Shown here in pieces: positions 1 to 9,363 of a stretch of 64,000 nucleotides of DNA. This stretch comes from JACMNW01 sp031406155 (GTDB lineage: Bacteria > Pseudomonadota > Alphaproteobacteria > Rhodobacterales > Rhodobacteraceae): the NCBI GenBank assembly GCA_031406155.1, contig JANOGW010000098.1, positions 1 to 64,000 on the forward strand, in the 5' to 3' direction. Each line of letters opens with the position of its first letter. Position 1 is the first letter of the stretch. A program made the translations under genes and the position numbers. A model generated the notes under the pieces. It was given only the letters and a program-made list of their open reading frames with translations, searched no databases and was not told where the DNA came from.

Positions 1-52
1 CACAGATCGAAACCTCTCTCAGCGAGACGTCGAGTCCGGCAAAATGTTTCAT
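1..52 (-). CDS. IS110-family transposase, N-terminal fragment cut by the window edge
   Basis: Reading the minus strand from an ATG at 52 gives 17 codons, beginning MKHFAGLDVSLREVSIC, before the window ends. The GLDVS block with the first acidic residue of the DEDD catalytic domain, followed by E-x-x-IC, is the usual start of IS110/IS1111 transposases. A strong ribosome site (GGAGAAGGA) lies just upstream of the ATG. Only the N-terminus is visible, so it cannot be said whether the element is intact. IS110 elements lack long terminal repeats, so the element boundary towards position 218 cannot be set. Confidence 0.75.
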   Translation of the reverse strand, partial: MKHFAGLDVSLREVSIC

Positions 53-218
53 GGTCCTTCTCCTCACGGCTGATTTCCATCAGGCCAACATACCTGAACC
101 CGTTCGCCAACGAAGAGCGACCGCCGCAATCACACCATGTCACTTGGTCAGAGACCGACGCGCTTGAATTCCGACCCAACGCCCCCAGTATCCATTTCGT
201 CTAGCGAAAGGAAAACCG

Positions 219-935
219 TTGTTCGATCTGATTTTTTCCGATGGTCTGCGCCCGTTCGCGATCGTCAGCGCCTTGACCGTCCTGATGCTCGGGATCGAGG
301 TGGTCCTGTCGCTTCTGGGGATGAGCACCTCGCTTGACGCAGGTGATGCGGTAGATATCGATGCCGAAGTCATGGGCGTATCCCAGTTGACCGCTGAGAT
401 TGGCGCGATGGACGGGATCGATCTTGCCGACATCGACGTCGGCGTCGATGCGGCAAAGATTGCAGCCCCGGACGCCCTGCCGGGCCCGATCGTGCAGCTT
501 CTGGGCCTGTCCCACACGCCGGTCCTGATCTGGCTTTCGCTGTTCTGCGGCACCTTCTCCAGCTTCGGCTTCGCGCTCCAGCTTGGCTCGAACAGCCAGT
601 TCGACCGGATGCTGCCAACGATCCTCGCAACCGGCATCGTGCTGCCCGTCGCCCTGATCGCCACCCGCGGCCTGTCGCGCCTGATCGGCAACCACATCCC
701 GATGATCGAGACATCCGCAATCTCTGCCGGATCGTTCAGCCGGCGCCACGGCGTCGTCACCGTCGGCGTGTCGGAACGGGGCAATCCGGCCCGCGTCGAA
801 TACCGCGACAGCTATGGCAACCCGCACCAGCTGATGATCGAGCCGTTCCGGGACGAAGACCGAATTATCCAAGGCTCGGAAGTGCTGATCGTCCGAAACC
901 GCTCCGGCGAGCCGCGCATCATCCCCCTCTTTTGA
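219..935 (+). CDS. YqiJ-like membrane protein with C-terminal OB-fold region
   Basis: A 238-residue inner-membrane protein directly upstream of a flotillin gene. The sequence shows a hydrophobic helix at about residues 8-25, an acidic and alanine-rich stretch at about 40-85, and two more membrane helices between about 95 and 155. A soluble beta-rich C-terminus of about 75 residues ends in EPRIIPLF. In Enterobacteria the same order, a YqiJ-type OB-fold protein followed by the flotillin YqiK, marks a membrane-domain scaffolding pair, and that context drives the call. The start is a TTG at 219, placed 6 nt after an AAAGGA ribosome site at 207-212; no ATG fits as well. The next gene begins 25 nt downstream, so the two are probably co-transcribed. 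Confidence 0.72.
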   Translation: MFDLIFSDGLRPFAIVSALTVLMLGIEVVLSLLGMSTSLDAGDAVDIDAEVMGVSQLTAEIGAMDGIDLADIDVGVDAAKIAAPDALPGPIVQLLGLSHTPVLIWLSLFCGTFSSFGFALQLGSNSQFDRMLPTILATGIVLPVALIATRGLSRLIGNHIPMIETSAISAGSFSRRHGVVTVGVSERGNPARVEYRDSYGNPHQLMIEPFRDEDRIIQGSEVLIVRNRSGEPRIIPLF

Positions 936-960
936 CATTCTGGAAAATATAGGAAACCCG

Positions 961-2583
961 ATGGAAAATCTCGTTGCAATTCTTGTCCCGCCAGTCGTTC
1001 TTCTGGTCTCTTTGGTGCTGGTCGGCTTTATCATCTCGCGTCTTTACAAGCGTTCGACCCGCGGTATTTCGCTGGTCCGAACCGGCGCCGGCGGGCTGAA
1101 GGTTGTCATGGACGGCGGCATCTTTGTGGTTCCCGTCCTGCATGAGGTCACAAAATTGAACATGCGCACGACCAAGCTGGAAGTGAAGCGGTTTGGCGAA
1201 AATGGCCTGATCACCAAGGACAGCATGCGCGTCGACACATCGGCGGAGTTCTTCGTCCGGGTCCAGGGTGATGTTCAGTCCATCGCGGACGCCGCTCAGA
1301 CCCTGGGTGAAAAAACCTTCGATGCCGAAGCCCTGCGCGAGATGGTTGAAGGCAAAGTCGTTGACGCCCTGCGGTCGGTTGCCGCCACCATGGATATGCA
1401 GGACCTGCACCAGAACCGCTCGACCTTCGTGCAGGAAGTACAGAAATCCCTCAGCGTCGATCTGAAGGCCAACGGCCTGATGCTCGAAGCCGTGTCGTTG
1501 ACCTCGCTCGACCAGACCAACATCAAGGACCTCGACCCGAACAACGTATTCAACGCCCGCGCCTCGTCGCTGATCAGCCAGATAACCACGGCAGAGGCGA
1601 TGAAGCGTGCCGCGACCGAAGCCGAGGGCAAAGTCGCGATCGCGCAATCGGTGAAGGACGCGGAAATCCAGGCCTTGGCCGTCGCCAGGGACGTAGAAAG
1701 CGCCCGCGTTGAGCAGAGCGTCGAGTTGTCCAAGATCCGGGCACGCGAAAGCTACGAGGCGGCCAAGGAAAACGAGGCTGCGGCCCAGATCATCGATCAG
1801 GCGCGGATCGACCGCAACAAAGCCAGCGAAAGCGCACAGATCGAATCCGATCTTGCGCTGGAACTGGCACGCCAGCAAAAGCTGATCGCCATATCGGAAG
1901 CCTCGGAAGCTGAAAGTGTTGCAGCCGGCAACGCAAACGAAGCGCGCGCCGCAGCAGTCGAGGCCGAAGAGAAGATCGCGACCAACCGCGAGATTGCCGT
2001 GGCCGAGCGCAACAAGCGGATCCAGATCCTGACCGCAGAGCAGCAGGCCGAAACGGCGGCAACCGAGATCCGGGTTCGGGCCCACGCCGAGCGTGACGCG
2101 GCCGAAGACCGGGCCGCCTCGATCATCGCCGAGGCCAACGCCGAAGCCCAGAAGATCACGATCCTGGCCGAGGCCAACAAACTTCGCGACCTTGCCGAGG
2201 CCGAGGGGCGTGAAGCCCTGGTCGCCGCCGAGAACACAGTGTCCGCGGAAGTGATCGCGTTCCGTCTGTCGACCTCGCGGATCGAGGCGCTACCGGCCAT
2301 CATCCGGGAAATGGTGGAACCTGCGCGCCACATCGACAGCCTGCGTGTCAGCCAGATCACGGGCCTGCCCAGCCTCGGCAGCAGCGCAACAGGCGAGGTA
2401 GGGATGGCTGCGAATACCGGCCCGATGGGTCAGATCTTCGACGGTATAGCGGGCATGACCGTGCAGATGCCTCTCCTGAAGGCGCTCGGCAAGGAGATCG
2501 GGATGAACTTCGACAGCGGCGTCGAAGGCGTCCTGAACGACCAGATGACCCCGGACTTGGTTGCCAAGTCTTCCACAGCGTAG
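961..2583 (+). CDS. yqiK: Flotillin family protein (YqiK-like)
   Basis: A 540-residue flotillin/SPFH protein expected to scaffold membrane microdomains. An N-terminal transmembrane helix (about residues 4-25) is followed by the SPFH/band-7 domain (about 35-190; RTGAGGLKVVMDGG near its start). Next comes a very long A/E/R-rich coiled coil (about 195-430), with many EA and AEA repeats typical of flotillins. The glycine-rich tail includes a Q-x-P-L-L-K-A-L block near residue 510. The length is close to E. coli YqiK. It follows the YqiJ-like gene by 25 nt, with AGGAAA upstream of the ATG. A perfect 8-bp stem terminator follows the stop codon, so the pair forms a closed two-gene operon. Very long antisense reading frames here are products of codon bias. 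Confidence 0.92.
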   Translation: MENLVAILVPPVVLLVSLVLVGFIISRLYKRSTRGISLVRTGAGGLKVVMDGGIFVVPVLHEVTKLNMRTTKLEVKRFGENGLITKDSMRVDTSAEFFVRVQGDVQSIADAAQTLGEKTFDAEALREMVEGKVVDALRSVAATMDMQDLHQNRSTFVQEVQKSLSVDLKANGLMLEAVSLTSLDQTNIKDLDPNNVFNARASSLISQITTAEAMKRAATEAEGKVAIAQSVKDAEIQALAVARDVESARVEQSVELSKIRARESYEAAKENEAAAQIIDQARIDRNKASESAQIESDLALELARQQKLIAISEASEAESVAAGNANEARAAAVEAEEKIATNREIAVAERNKRIQILTAEQQAETAATEIRVRAHAERDAAEDRAASIIAEANAEAQKITILAEANKLRDLAEAEGREALVAAENTVSAEVIAFRLSTSRIEALPAIIREMVEPARHIDSLRVSQITGLPSLGSSATGEVGMAANTGPMGQIFDGIAGMTVQMPLLKALGKEIGMNFDSGVEGVLNDQMTPDLVAKSSTA

Positions 2584-2607
2584 GGCGCTTCGATCCACCG
2601 AAAGGAA

Positions 2608-2635
2608 GGCCGGACAGCAACGTCCGGCCATTCCC
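2608..2635 (+). terminator. Rho-independent terminator after the flotillin operon
   Basis: An 8-bp perfect stem, GGCCGGAC (2608-2615) and GTCCGGCC (2622-2629), encloses a 6-nt loop. It is followed by ATTCCCTTT and lies 25 nt after the flotillin stop. The rest of the 2584-2879 gap holds no gene I can support. A reading frame that starts at 2637 runs into the antisense of the XRE gene and has a non-coding-like composition. Confidence 0.75.
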
Positions 2636-2879
2636 TTTGATTGATCAATTTCGGACTGGCGCACAAATCACCTGCGGCGCCCGCCCTGCCGGCCTGATGC
2701 TGCGACTGCCGCCCACCCGGCGCCATCAAACCTGTCAGGGTGGTTTTGTTGGAACCGGGGTGAAGGACGGACCGTCATGGTGTTGTTCCGGTCCATTCGG
2801 CGCAATGGTAACAATTCAGACAAAACCGAGACCGACCGCAGAGAGACAGACACCACCATGCGGATCGCAGGGCACTGGA

Positions 2880-3665
2880 TCAGCCGTTCCAGAGCGCCGC
2901 TGCGGTACTTGCATCTGCCGGATAGAACGCCTCCAGCGACAGCTCTGCCAGCGCGATGTCAAGTGCGGTTCCGAACACCGTCGTTGTGCTGAGAAACGAT
3001 AGCCGCGCGGCCCCGCTGTACAGTACAAGCGGGATGGCAATCGCCGATACCGCTGGCGCGCCACCTCGCCATGGCCGGCTGCCGGCCGGCACCGGGTAGG
3101 CTGCAAGTTCGTCGCGCAGCCCCGCCAGCACGGCATCGGCGGTAAGCTCGATCTGACGGTCGAGCCGGGCGAGGATATGCGCCCGCCATTCACGGTAATT
3201 CTCGATCCGGCGGGCAAGGCCATCAGGGTGCAGGCTGAGGCGCAGGACGTTGGCCGGTGCGGCAAGAAGCTTCGATGCAACACCGCTCAGCAATGGCCCG
3301 ACCGCGCCATTCGCCTCGGCGAGGGTCCAGTGCCGGTCGACGGCAAGTGCCGGAACAGGCTCGTGTGCCGTGAGGATCGCCGAAACCGCCCGCCGCGCGG
3401 CGGCCATGTCGGGGTCACCCGCCGATCGTTCGCGGTAGACAGGCGCAAAGCCCGCAGCCGACAGCATCAGGTTGCGCTCGCGCAGCGGCACGTCGAGCTG
3501 TTCGGCAAGGCGCAGAACCATTTCGCGGCTCGGCGCGCTGCGACCAGATTCGAGAAAGCTGAGATGGCGCTGCGATATCTCGGCATCGACCGACAGCGCA
3601 AGCTGGCTAAGCGCACGGCGTTGGCGCCACTGCCGAAGGATATCGCCGAAGGGCGGGTCAAGCAT
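2880..3665 (-). CDS. XRE-family transcriptional regulator with MmyB-like C-terminal domain
   Basis: A 261-residue DNA-binding protein. An N-terminal Cro/CI helix-turn-helix (about residues 8-65; R-x-R-R-ALSQLALS, then S-Q-R-H-L-S-F-L-E-S-G-R) is followed by an MmyB-type ligand/PAS-like domain (about 90-260; PVPALAVDRHWTLAEANGA). This family commonly acts as a repressor of a neighbouring gene in response to a small molecule. It is divergent from the small membrane protein at 3781, its most likely target. An ATG at 3671 lies only about 2 nt after the GGAG motif. The ATG at 3665 is 8 nt away and is chosen. No effector can be named from the sequence. Confidence 0.85.
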   Translation of the reverse strand: MLDPPFGDILRQWRQRRALSQLALSVDAEISQRHLSFLESGRSAPSREMVLRLAEQLDVPLRERNLMLSAAGFAPVYRERSAGDPDMAAARRAVSAILTAHEPVPALAVDRHWTLAEANGAVGPLLSGVASKLLAAPANVLRLSLHPDGLARRIENYREWRAHILARLDRQIELTADAVLAGLRDELAAYPVPAGSRPWRGGAPAVSAIAIPLVLYSGAARLSFLSTTTVFGTALDIALAELSLEAFYPADASTAAALWNG

Positions 3666-3780
3666 GGACATGTCTCCACCTTAGGTCTGGCGCGGCGGTG
3701 TGGCCATTACCTCAGACATAATCGACCAGCCCCCCCGCCGTCGACAGAATGGATGCATCGAAACGCGAAAGGACAAGACA

Positions 3781-4182
3781 ATGACAATCACTGCACGACT
3801 GCCCCTTGGCCGCATCCTGCTTCTCGATGCGGCGACCTGCGCCGCGACGGGGGTACTTTTGATTGCCGGGGCCTGGCCGATTGCCGGGCTGACCACCCTT
3901 CCGGTTGATCTGCTGTTCTGGGCGGGTTTGGTTCTGATCCCCGTTGCAGTTTACATCGCGGCAGTGGCGCGACTGGCGATGGCAAGTACGGTCGCCGTTT
4001 GGCTGGTGATCCTCGGCAACATCGGCTGGATCGGGGCAAGCCTCCTGCTTTTCGCGTTCGTGGCTCCGAATGGCTTCGGCGTGGCGTTCATCCTTGCGCA
4101 GGCGGCGGTCGTCGGCGCGCTGACCTGGCTCGAGTTCAGTGCGCTGCGCGGCATCGCCGCAGACGCGGCCGCAGCGATGTAA
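3781..4182 (+). CDS. Small four-helix membrane protein of unknown function
   Basis: A 133-residue, almost entirely hydrophobic protein with four predicted membrane helices (about residues 12-32, 42-65, 72-95 and 98-120) and short charged ends. It starts at ATG 3781 after AAAGGACA, and the reading frame upstream of this is not convincing. It is divergently paired with the XRE/MmyB-like regulator, with about 115 bp between starts. That arrangement in this family often means the regulator controls the membrane protein. I do not recognise a catalytic or transport motif. A convergent terminator follows it. Confidence 0.7.
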   Translation: MTITARLPLGRILLLDAATCAATGVLLIAGAWPIAGLTTLPVDLLFWAGLVLIPVAVYIAAVARLAMASTVAVWLVILGNIGWIGASLLLFAFVAPNGFGVAFILAQAAVVGALTWLEFSALRGIAADAAAAM

Positions 4183-4207
4183 TCCATGTTTCCAGTTGCA
4201 AGACATG

Positions 4208-4236
4208 GTTGCCGCCAAATCAGATGTGGCGGCAAC
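4208..4236. terminator. Bidirectional terminator hairpin between convergent genes
   Basis: A perfect 10-bp inverted repeat, GTTGCCGCCA (4208-4217) and TGGCGGCAAC (4227-4236), has a 9-nt loop. It sits between the convergent ends of the small membrane protein gene (4182) and the large nuclease gene (4293). The T-tract is weak on both strands. Confidence 0.65.
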
Positions 4237-4292
4237 TAACTTGTCGTCGGTGTCGGTTACAGCCGTTCATGGTCCGACACCGCAAGCGCGGT

Positions 4293-7200
4293 TTATGCGA
4301 AGATCAGATCATCGACCCCCAGCAGACGGTCGAACGCGAAGCCTTCCAGCCGAAGCCGGCCCGCGTTTTCTGCCGCCGACAGTCGCACCTCGTCGAAGAC
4401 TACGCCGGTGTCGAAGTTCAGCACGCCACCATCGTACGCAAAGTCGCCTTCGGCAACCAGCGTTCCGTCGGCAAAGAACGCCAGCTCGACGTGCCCATGG
4501 TTCCGCGCGAAGTCCGCGGTGAAGCTGTTGGCATCGCCACCAAGGTCGATGAACAGGAACTCGTCCGAGTTGATTGCAGTCCGATCCTCAAGACGTTCGC
4601 CCCGCGACGAAATGCCAAGCGCGCCGCCGTTTGCCACCAGAAGATCGCGCCCCGGCCCTTCCGAGCGCAACTCGACATCTGCGAAATCCAGCGTTTCCCG
4701 GAACGATACCGGGGCAATGCGTTCCCGGACGGTCTGGTCGCCGATGGTGATATCGGCCACCGTCCGCTTGAAAAACCCGCGGCCGGTTTCGTTGAAGGCG
4801 ACGATAACCGCCTCTGTTTCGGGCTCGGGCGGCAGGATCGTCAGACCCGCCACCAGCGCGTCGTGGTCCGATGCCCGCTGCGGCGTGACCGCGAATTCCG
4901 CGTTCATGTGCACGGCGTCGAACTGCGCGCCACCCGCCAGCGCGCTGCTGACCAGAACATGGTCAAGCGACTGGCTGTTGCCCTGAAAGATGAAGCTGTA
5001 GCGTTCATCTTCAGGCAAGGTGTTCGTGAGGTTTGTCAAACCTGCCACTTCGAGGATTTGCAGCGGGCTCACGAATTCGAACTCGTTGAAATCGCCAACC
5101 ACTGCGATGCGGGCATTCGCGTCAGCGGTCAGCAGTTGCGACACTTCATAGGACACGGCGGTGGCTTGCGCCAGCCGTTCGTCAAGGCTGCCGTTGACAA
5201 GGGGGTCGTTCTGCAACTCCTCGAACGGTTGCGTCGTGCCGAATATCGGGGCTGATCCGCCCTTCGACGAGAAGTGGTTGTTGATGACAGTGACGTTCTG
5301 CCCGTTAAAGGTGAAATCCGCCACCAGTGGCAGGCGGGCATTCTCGAACGACCCCCCAGGGGCTTGGCTGCCGGTAATCCGAACCGACCCGTCCACAAGG
5401 CCGACGCGGTCGGTGTTGTACAGATAAGCTGTGCGGATGTTTGCGCCCGGCTGTCCACCCGACACGCCATCCACGATGAACGTGTTGTCGATGTAGGCGT
5501 AGCCGCTGGTACCGTTGACCTGCCCGTCATCCAGCCGGTCAATGGCGTCGATCAACGTCTGCAATGTCTGGTTTGCCGATACCGTGCCATCATTGGCGCT
5601 GCCGGAATTGTCCTGCACCTCTTGCAGACCAAGGATGTCGGGTGTGCCCATGTTCTGCACGATATGTCGTGCTATGGCATCAAACCGGCCATTCGCCACA
5701 TCGGCATCGCCATCCGTGTCGTTTGGATCAAGGTTCAGGACGTTGTAGCTGGCAATGGTCAGTTGCGTGGCAGTTGCGGCGATGGTCGTCGTCTCTGCCT
5801 GCAGCCCGCCTTCGGTGATGGCACCAAGGCTTTGGGTCGGCAGAATTTCATAGTTGCCGAAGGAATAGGCCAAGACCCCTGTGACATTGGCCACCCGGTC
5901 GCCCACATCCAGCAGCGGTGCCGGCCCGGCAAAGATACCGCTGTCAAAGTTGAACTGGATACGCTCGGGGTTGAAATCGCCCGGCGCGATGTTCAGCGTG
6001 CCGCGTTCGGACAGACCGGTCGCGGGGCCGGAAACACCGAATACCTCGCCAAAGTCATTCGTGCCTTCGGTAACGCGCAGGTTGTCCACCGACACCCGCA
6101 TGCCTTCGAGGCTTTCGAAGAAATCAAGACCATCGGCGGCGGGATTGAAGGTGGTCGTATCGTCGTTGATCGATTCTGTCGGAATTGCCCGGCCGCCTTC
6201 ACCGATCTTCACGGCGTCAGGCAGCGCGTTGCCCTGGCTTAGCACCGTGATGTTGGTGACGGTCGAGAGTTGCGTGGTCGATTGGTTGCCAGACGACGCC
6301 CCGCCCGGTGTGAATTCCGCGACCGTCGCCGCGACGCGGATTGCATCGCCAGCCACCACAATCGGTCGGGTGCCGGTAAAGACAAAGATCGCGTCCGAAG
6401 TGGCGGAATTACCATCACCCATCTCATCTTGCAGATAGACCCCGTTACTATCCACCGCTGTGACAATACCGGTGGTCACCACCGCATCGCCGACAAGATC
6501 GGACACAAGGCCCGCGCCCTGAATATCGGCAATCTCCGTCAGCACGGGCACTGAATCCGGCGCAAACGCGAGGTTCTGCACACGTGCATCCCCGCCGCGT
6601 GCCGTATCAGCCTCGTTGAAAGCCGTGGTCGAGAAGTTGGCGTCCAGGTATTCGGCCAGCGCGTCCTGTTCGGATCCGTTCGCCGCAAACACCGCTTCAC
6701 CCACACGCGGGGCGATGGCATCGGTGATATTGACCCGGTTTGTCGCCAGCGCCGGCAGCGGATAGCCATCGCCGCCGTTGGCAAGGAAATCAAGCGTGAC
6801 GATCCGGAACGTCTGGGCCGGGTCACCTGCGATTTCGCCGTTCTGGACCAATGTGGCGATCGGTGTGCCAGCCTCGTCGACGATCACCGCATTCACGATG
6901 CGGTCACCCGGCGCGCGCGTCAGATCAAAGCTGAACTGCAGGCCCGACACCTGCGGAAACCGGCCCTGCTGGTTCGCGTCGTCAAGCGACGATGCCGCAA
7001 CCCCATGCTCCAGAAGGGCGACCAGCCCTGCCCGCGTCACATCAACGATGCTTAGCCCGTTGTTGAACGACAGCGCATTCTGGATGTCGGTCTGGCTGAT
7101 GCCGCCTTCGGGGCGCCCCGACAGCGGGTTGCCTTGCGGCGGCAGGAACGCCACCTCGGTCGTGCCGGGCAGTACTTCCGTGCGTCCAATGCTGGCGCGA

Positions 7201-9008
7201 ATGCCGCCTGCGTTCTTGATCGAGACAACCACATCGGCGTCTATGCTCTGCGCATATGCCAGGTTCGCGTCGGCCGTCAGATTGCCAAGGTTGGTTTCCT
7301 GCACCCGCACCGAACTGCGCGCGCCGTTCAGGAATACATCGGTGATACCGAAGAACGTACCGTCCTGCGCAACGATGACCTGTTCCAGCGCATCAGTAAT
7401 CGCGTCGATTTCCGGGTCGACAAGGGCTTCGGCACCAAGCGCCGCGACACCCTCGGCATCGGTGCGATAGGCACCGGAAATGGTCGGGTCGTAACCCGCC
7501 AATACGTTGCCATCGGCATCGAAGTCCACCACAAGGCGGCCAACGTACTTGTAGTTGCCGTCGGTATTCACCAGCGCTGTCAGGTTGCCATCGGCACCGG
7601 TGATGAACTTTGGATAGGTGCCCAGCACGCTGTCGCCGGGGCGCTGGGTGTCATCGGCATCGAACAGCCGCGTGTTCGATCCGCCCGCCACGATGATATC
7701 CACACCCGACAGGCGCGTCGCAAGCGCCTCTTCGACGGCGATCTGCTGCATGTGCGCAAGCAAGATCACCTTGTTCACGCCTGTGGCGATGATCGCGTCG
7801 ACTTCGACCTGTATGATGGCGGCAAGCGCATCAAGCTCGGCCGCCGTAGGGATGCCGCCAAACGGGGTCGGTGTCACGCCGACGGTGCCGGGCGAAGAAA
7901 TGCTGCGCAGCGTAGGTGTCGTTGCACCGACGACGCCGATCTGTTCACCACCTGCATCCAGCACCACCGATGACGAGATGGTCGCCGGCAGCGGTGCCTG
8001 ACCACCCTGCACGACCAGACCGGCAAGGTTCGGGTCGGTCGCGAAGTTCAGGTTGGTGGACAGGTACGGGAACGCCGCGCCCTGAAAGTCGATCACCTGC
8101 CCGCCGATCACGGTATCAGGCACGGTGCCGCCCGAAATCAGTGTGTTCAAAATCGCGGTGCCCTGGTCGAACTCGTGATTGCCGAACGAGACGGCCTGAA
8201 TGCCCAGTTCGTTCTGGATCAGGATGTCGGCGACACCCGGCGTACCGAACAGCGGTGCCGACGCTGAGAAGAATACGCCCGGAATGTAGGCGTCACCCGA
8301 TGACAAAGTCAGCGTGGCCCCATAGCCCGCAGATCCGTCGCCGTCGATGTCCTGGGCGCGCAGCGCGGTCAGAACGGCGGACAGATTGTCGGCATCGTTC
8401 AGCGCGGCAATCCCTGCTTCCTGATCAGACAAATGAAACAACTGCAACGTAAAGGCCGCGGCATCGGAAAACACCAGATCCGACACCGGTCCGCCGCCGC
8501 CATTGTCATCGGGCGCAATCGTCTGTCCGGTATTGACCCCGGTCTGCGTCTGGGCTGCGGGTGCCGCCCATGTCGTAAACTCGGTGGCCGTGCGACCCTC
8601 ACCGATGCGTTGCAGCGAAAAGCCAACCGTCGTGGTTGCCGGTTCGATCTGCCCGATGTCGGTGGACGTCAACCCCAATGCGGGCCCGTCGGTCGCAGTG
8701 AACGCGCCTTCATAGCTTAGAAATTCAACCACCGTGCCCGCTTTGTTGACCAGTGCAATCCCGTCGGGCGCGCCGTTCTGGATCCCGTTCACCGGATAAG
8801 CGACCGTCCAGAAACCGACACCGTTTACGACATTGCTCAGCACCGCATCGGTCAGCGACACGATGTTGTAGCTGGCGGCGCCGTTGCCGTTGTACAGCGA
8901 GATCGACCATCCGGTCAGATCGGTCCCCGCTGGGCCCGCGATTTCGATGAACTCTTCGCTGTCGGTGCCATCATTGTCGTAGTGAAATTCGTTGATCCAG
9001 ATTGTCAA
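4293..9008 (-). CDS. Multidomain extracellular 5'-nucleotidase / ExeM-NucH type endonuclease
   Basis: A 1571-residue protein that looks able to cut extracellular DNA and strip phosphate from nucleotides. In order: a lamin-tail-like domain (about 1-180; WINEFHYDNDG); a calcineurin-like 5'-nucleotidase domain (about 200-520; SSGDAYIPG and FGNHEFDQG); a 5'-nucleotidase C-terminal domain (about 540-830); ExeM/NucH-type beta domains (about 850-1100); and an endonuclease/exonuclease/phosphatase domain (about 1105-1400; ASYNVLNL, ILGLQEVQ, NNHFSSKGG, VGDFNEF, SDHDAL). A C-terminal beta domain rich in D and G ends in LLGVDDLIFA. There is no Sec signal peptide, so a C-terminal type I secretion signal is the likely export route. 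The first metal motif reads LSDQEAG where D-x-H is usual. The TTG at 9008, 7 nt after GGGGG, fits better than an ATG at 9068. Confidence 0.88.
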   Translation of the reverse strand: MTIWINEFHYDNDGTDSEEFIEIAGPAGTDLTGWSISLYNGNGAASYNIVSLTDAVLSNVVNGVGFWTVAYPVNGIQNGAPDGIALVNKAGTVVEFLSYEGAFTATDGPALGLTSTDIGQIEPATTTVGFSLQRIGEGRTATEFTTWAAPAAQTQTGVNTGQTIAPDDNGGGGPVSDLVFSDAAAFTLQLFHLSDQEAGIAALNDADNLSAVLTALRAQDIDGDGSAGYGATLTLSSGDAYIPGVFFSASAPLFGTPGVADILIQNELGIQAVSFGNHEFDQGTAILNTLISGGTVPDTVIGGQVIDFQGAAFPYLSTNLNFATDPNLAGLVVQGGQAPLPATISSSVVLDAGGEQIGVVGATTPTLRSISSPGTVGVTPTPFGGIPTAAELDALAAIIQVEVDAIIATGVNKVILLAHMQQIAVEEALATRLSGVDIIVAGGSNTRLFDADDTQRPGDSVLGTYPKFITGADGNLTALVNTDGNYKYVGRLVVDFDADGNVLAGYDPTISGAYRTDAEGVAALGAEALVDPEIDAITDALEQVIVAQDGTFFGITDVFLNGARSSVRVQETNLGNLTADANLAYAQSIDADVVVSIKNAGGIRASIGRTEVLPGTTEVAFLPPQGNPLSGRPEGGISQTDIQNALSFNNGLSIVDVTRAGLVALLEHGVAASSLDDANQQGRFPQVSGLQFSFDLTRAPGDRIVNAVIVDEAGTPIATLVQNGEIAGDPAQTFRIVTLDFLANGGDGYPLPALATNRVNITDAIAPRVGEAVFAANGSEQDALAEYLDANFSTTAFNEADTARGGDARVQNLAFAPDSVPVLTEIADIQGAGLVSDLVGDAVVTTGIVTAVDSNGVYLQDEMGDGNSATSDAIFVFTGTRPIVVAGDAIRVAATVAEFTPGGASSGNQSTTQLSTVTNITVLSQGNALPDAVKIGEGGRAIPTESINDDTTTFNPAADGLDFFESLEGMRVSVDNLRVTEGTNDFGEVFGVSGPATGLSERGTLNIAPGDFNPERIQFNFDSGIFAGPAPLLDVGDRVANVTGVLAYSFGNYEILPTQSLGAITEGGLQAETTTIAATATQLTIASYNVLNLDPNDTDGDADVANGRFDAIARHIVQNMGTPDILGLQEVQDNSGSANDGTVSANQTLQTLIDAIDRLDDGQVNGTSGYAYIDNTFIVDGVSGGQPGANIRTAYLYNTDRVGLVDGSVRITGSQAPGGSFENARLPLVADFTFNGQNVTVINNHFSSKGGSAPIFGTTQPFEELQNDPLVNGSLDERLAQATAVSYEVSQLLTADANARIAVVGDFNEFEFVSPLQILEVAGLTNLTNTLPEDERYSFIFQGNSQSLDHVLVSSALAGGAQFDAVHMNAEFAVTPQRASDHDALVAGLTILPPEPETEAVIVAFNETGRGFFKRTVADITIGDQTVRERIAPVSFRETLDFADVELRSEGPGRDLLVANGGALGISSRGERLEDRTAINSDEFLFIDLGGDANSFTADFARNHGHVELAFFADGTLVAEGDFAYDGGVLNFDTGVVFDEVRLSAAENAGRLRLEGFAFDRLLGVDDLIFA

Positions 9009-9363
9009 AGCGATGCCCCCATCAGTGTTTCGGTCATCCGCGCCGCGTTGGCACGCAGCGCTACTCATCGTGCCGATATGGCGCTAGTCAGTGACGGTTT
9101 GATGACTGAAATGCCGGCCTCGGCCCCTTCCGCGGCGACAGGCTGCGAGCGCCATCGGTGTCCTGCTTGCATGACGTGGCTACGGCTGGCAGGCCGCCCA
9201 AAAATGAATCCGTGCCGCGATCCTGAACCGCTTCACGGATGTCAAAAACACCGCAGAAAATGTACGCGGGGCAAGCCTGTTAAACGGGCTCTGTCAAACG
9301 GGCTGCAAAACCCGGGCGTTGGCCCGATTTGCGCGACAGAGCCCGCCATGAGCTATGCCGGGA
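9009..9363. other. Intergenic region upstream of the nuclease gene
   Basis: About 355 bp between two minus-strand genes. No supported gene was seen. It must contain the promoter of the 4293-9008 gene. The only clear structure is the imperfect palindrome at 9285-9345, listed separately. Confidence 0.6.
9285..9345. repeat. 61-bp imperfect palindrome with 11-bp perfect arms
   Basis: CGGGCTCTGTC at 9285-9295 is repeated inverted as GACAGAGCCCG at 9335-9345. Inside, GCAAA...CGGGC and GCCCG.TTTGC extend the pairing, so almost the whole segment can fold. It begins 19 bp past the end of the amine oxidase gene, so it may serve as its transcription terminator. The GGGCTCTGTC ends also resemble insertion-sequence termini of the IS6 type (GGCTCTGT), so a small IS-derived remnant is possible. 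Confidence 0.6.

Noticed and set aside
919..2085. A 388-codon minus-strand frame opposite the flotillin gene
   Set aside because: Produced by the codon bias of the A/E-rich coiled coil; no start signal and no family.
2631..2648. TTGATTGATCAA near the end of the flotillin operon as a FixK/FNR box
   Set aside because: The spacing between half-sites is 2, not 4 bases, and it lies directly after a terminator with no correctly oriented gene start nearby.
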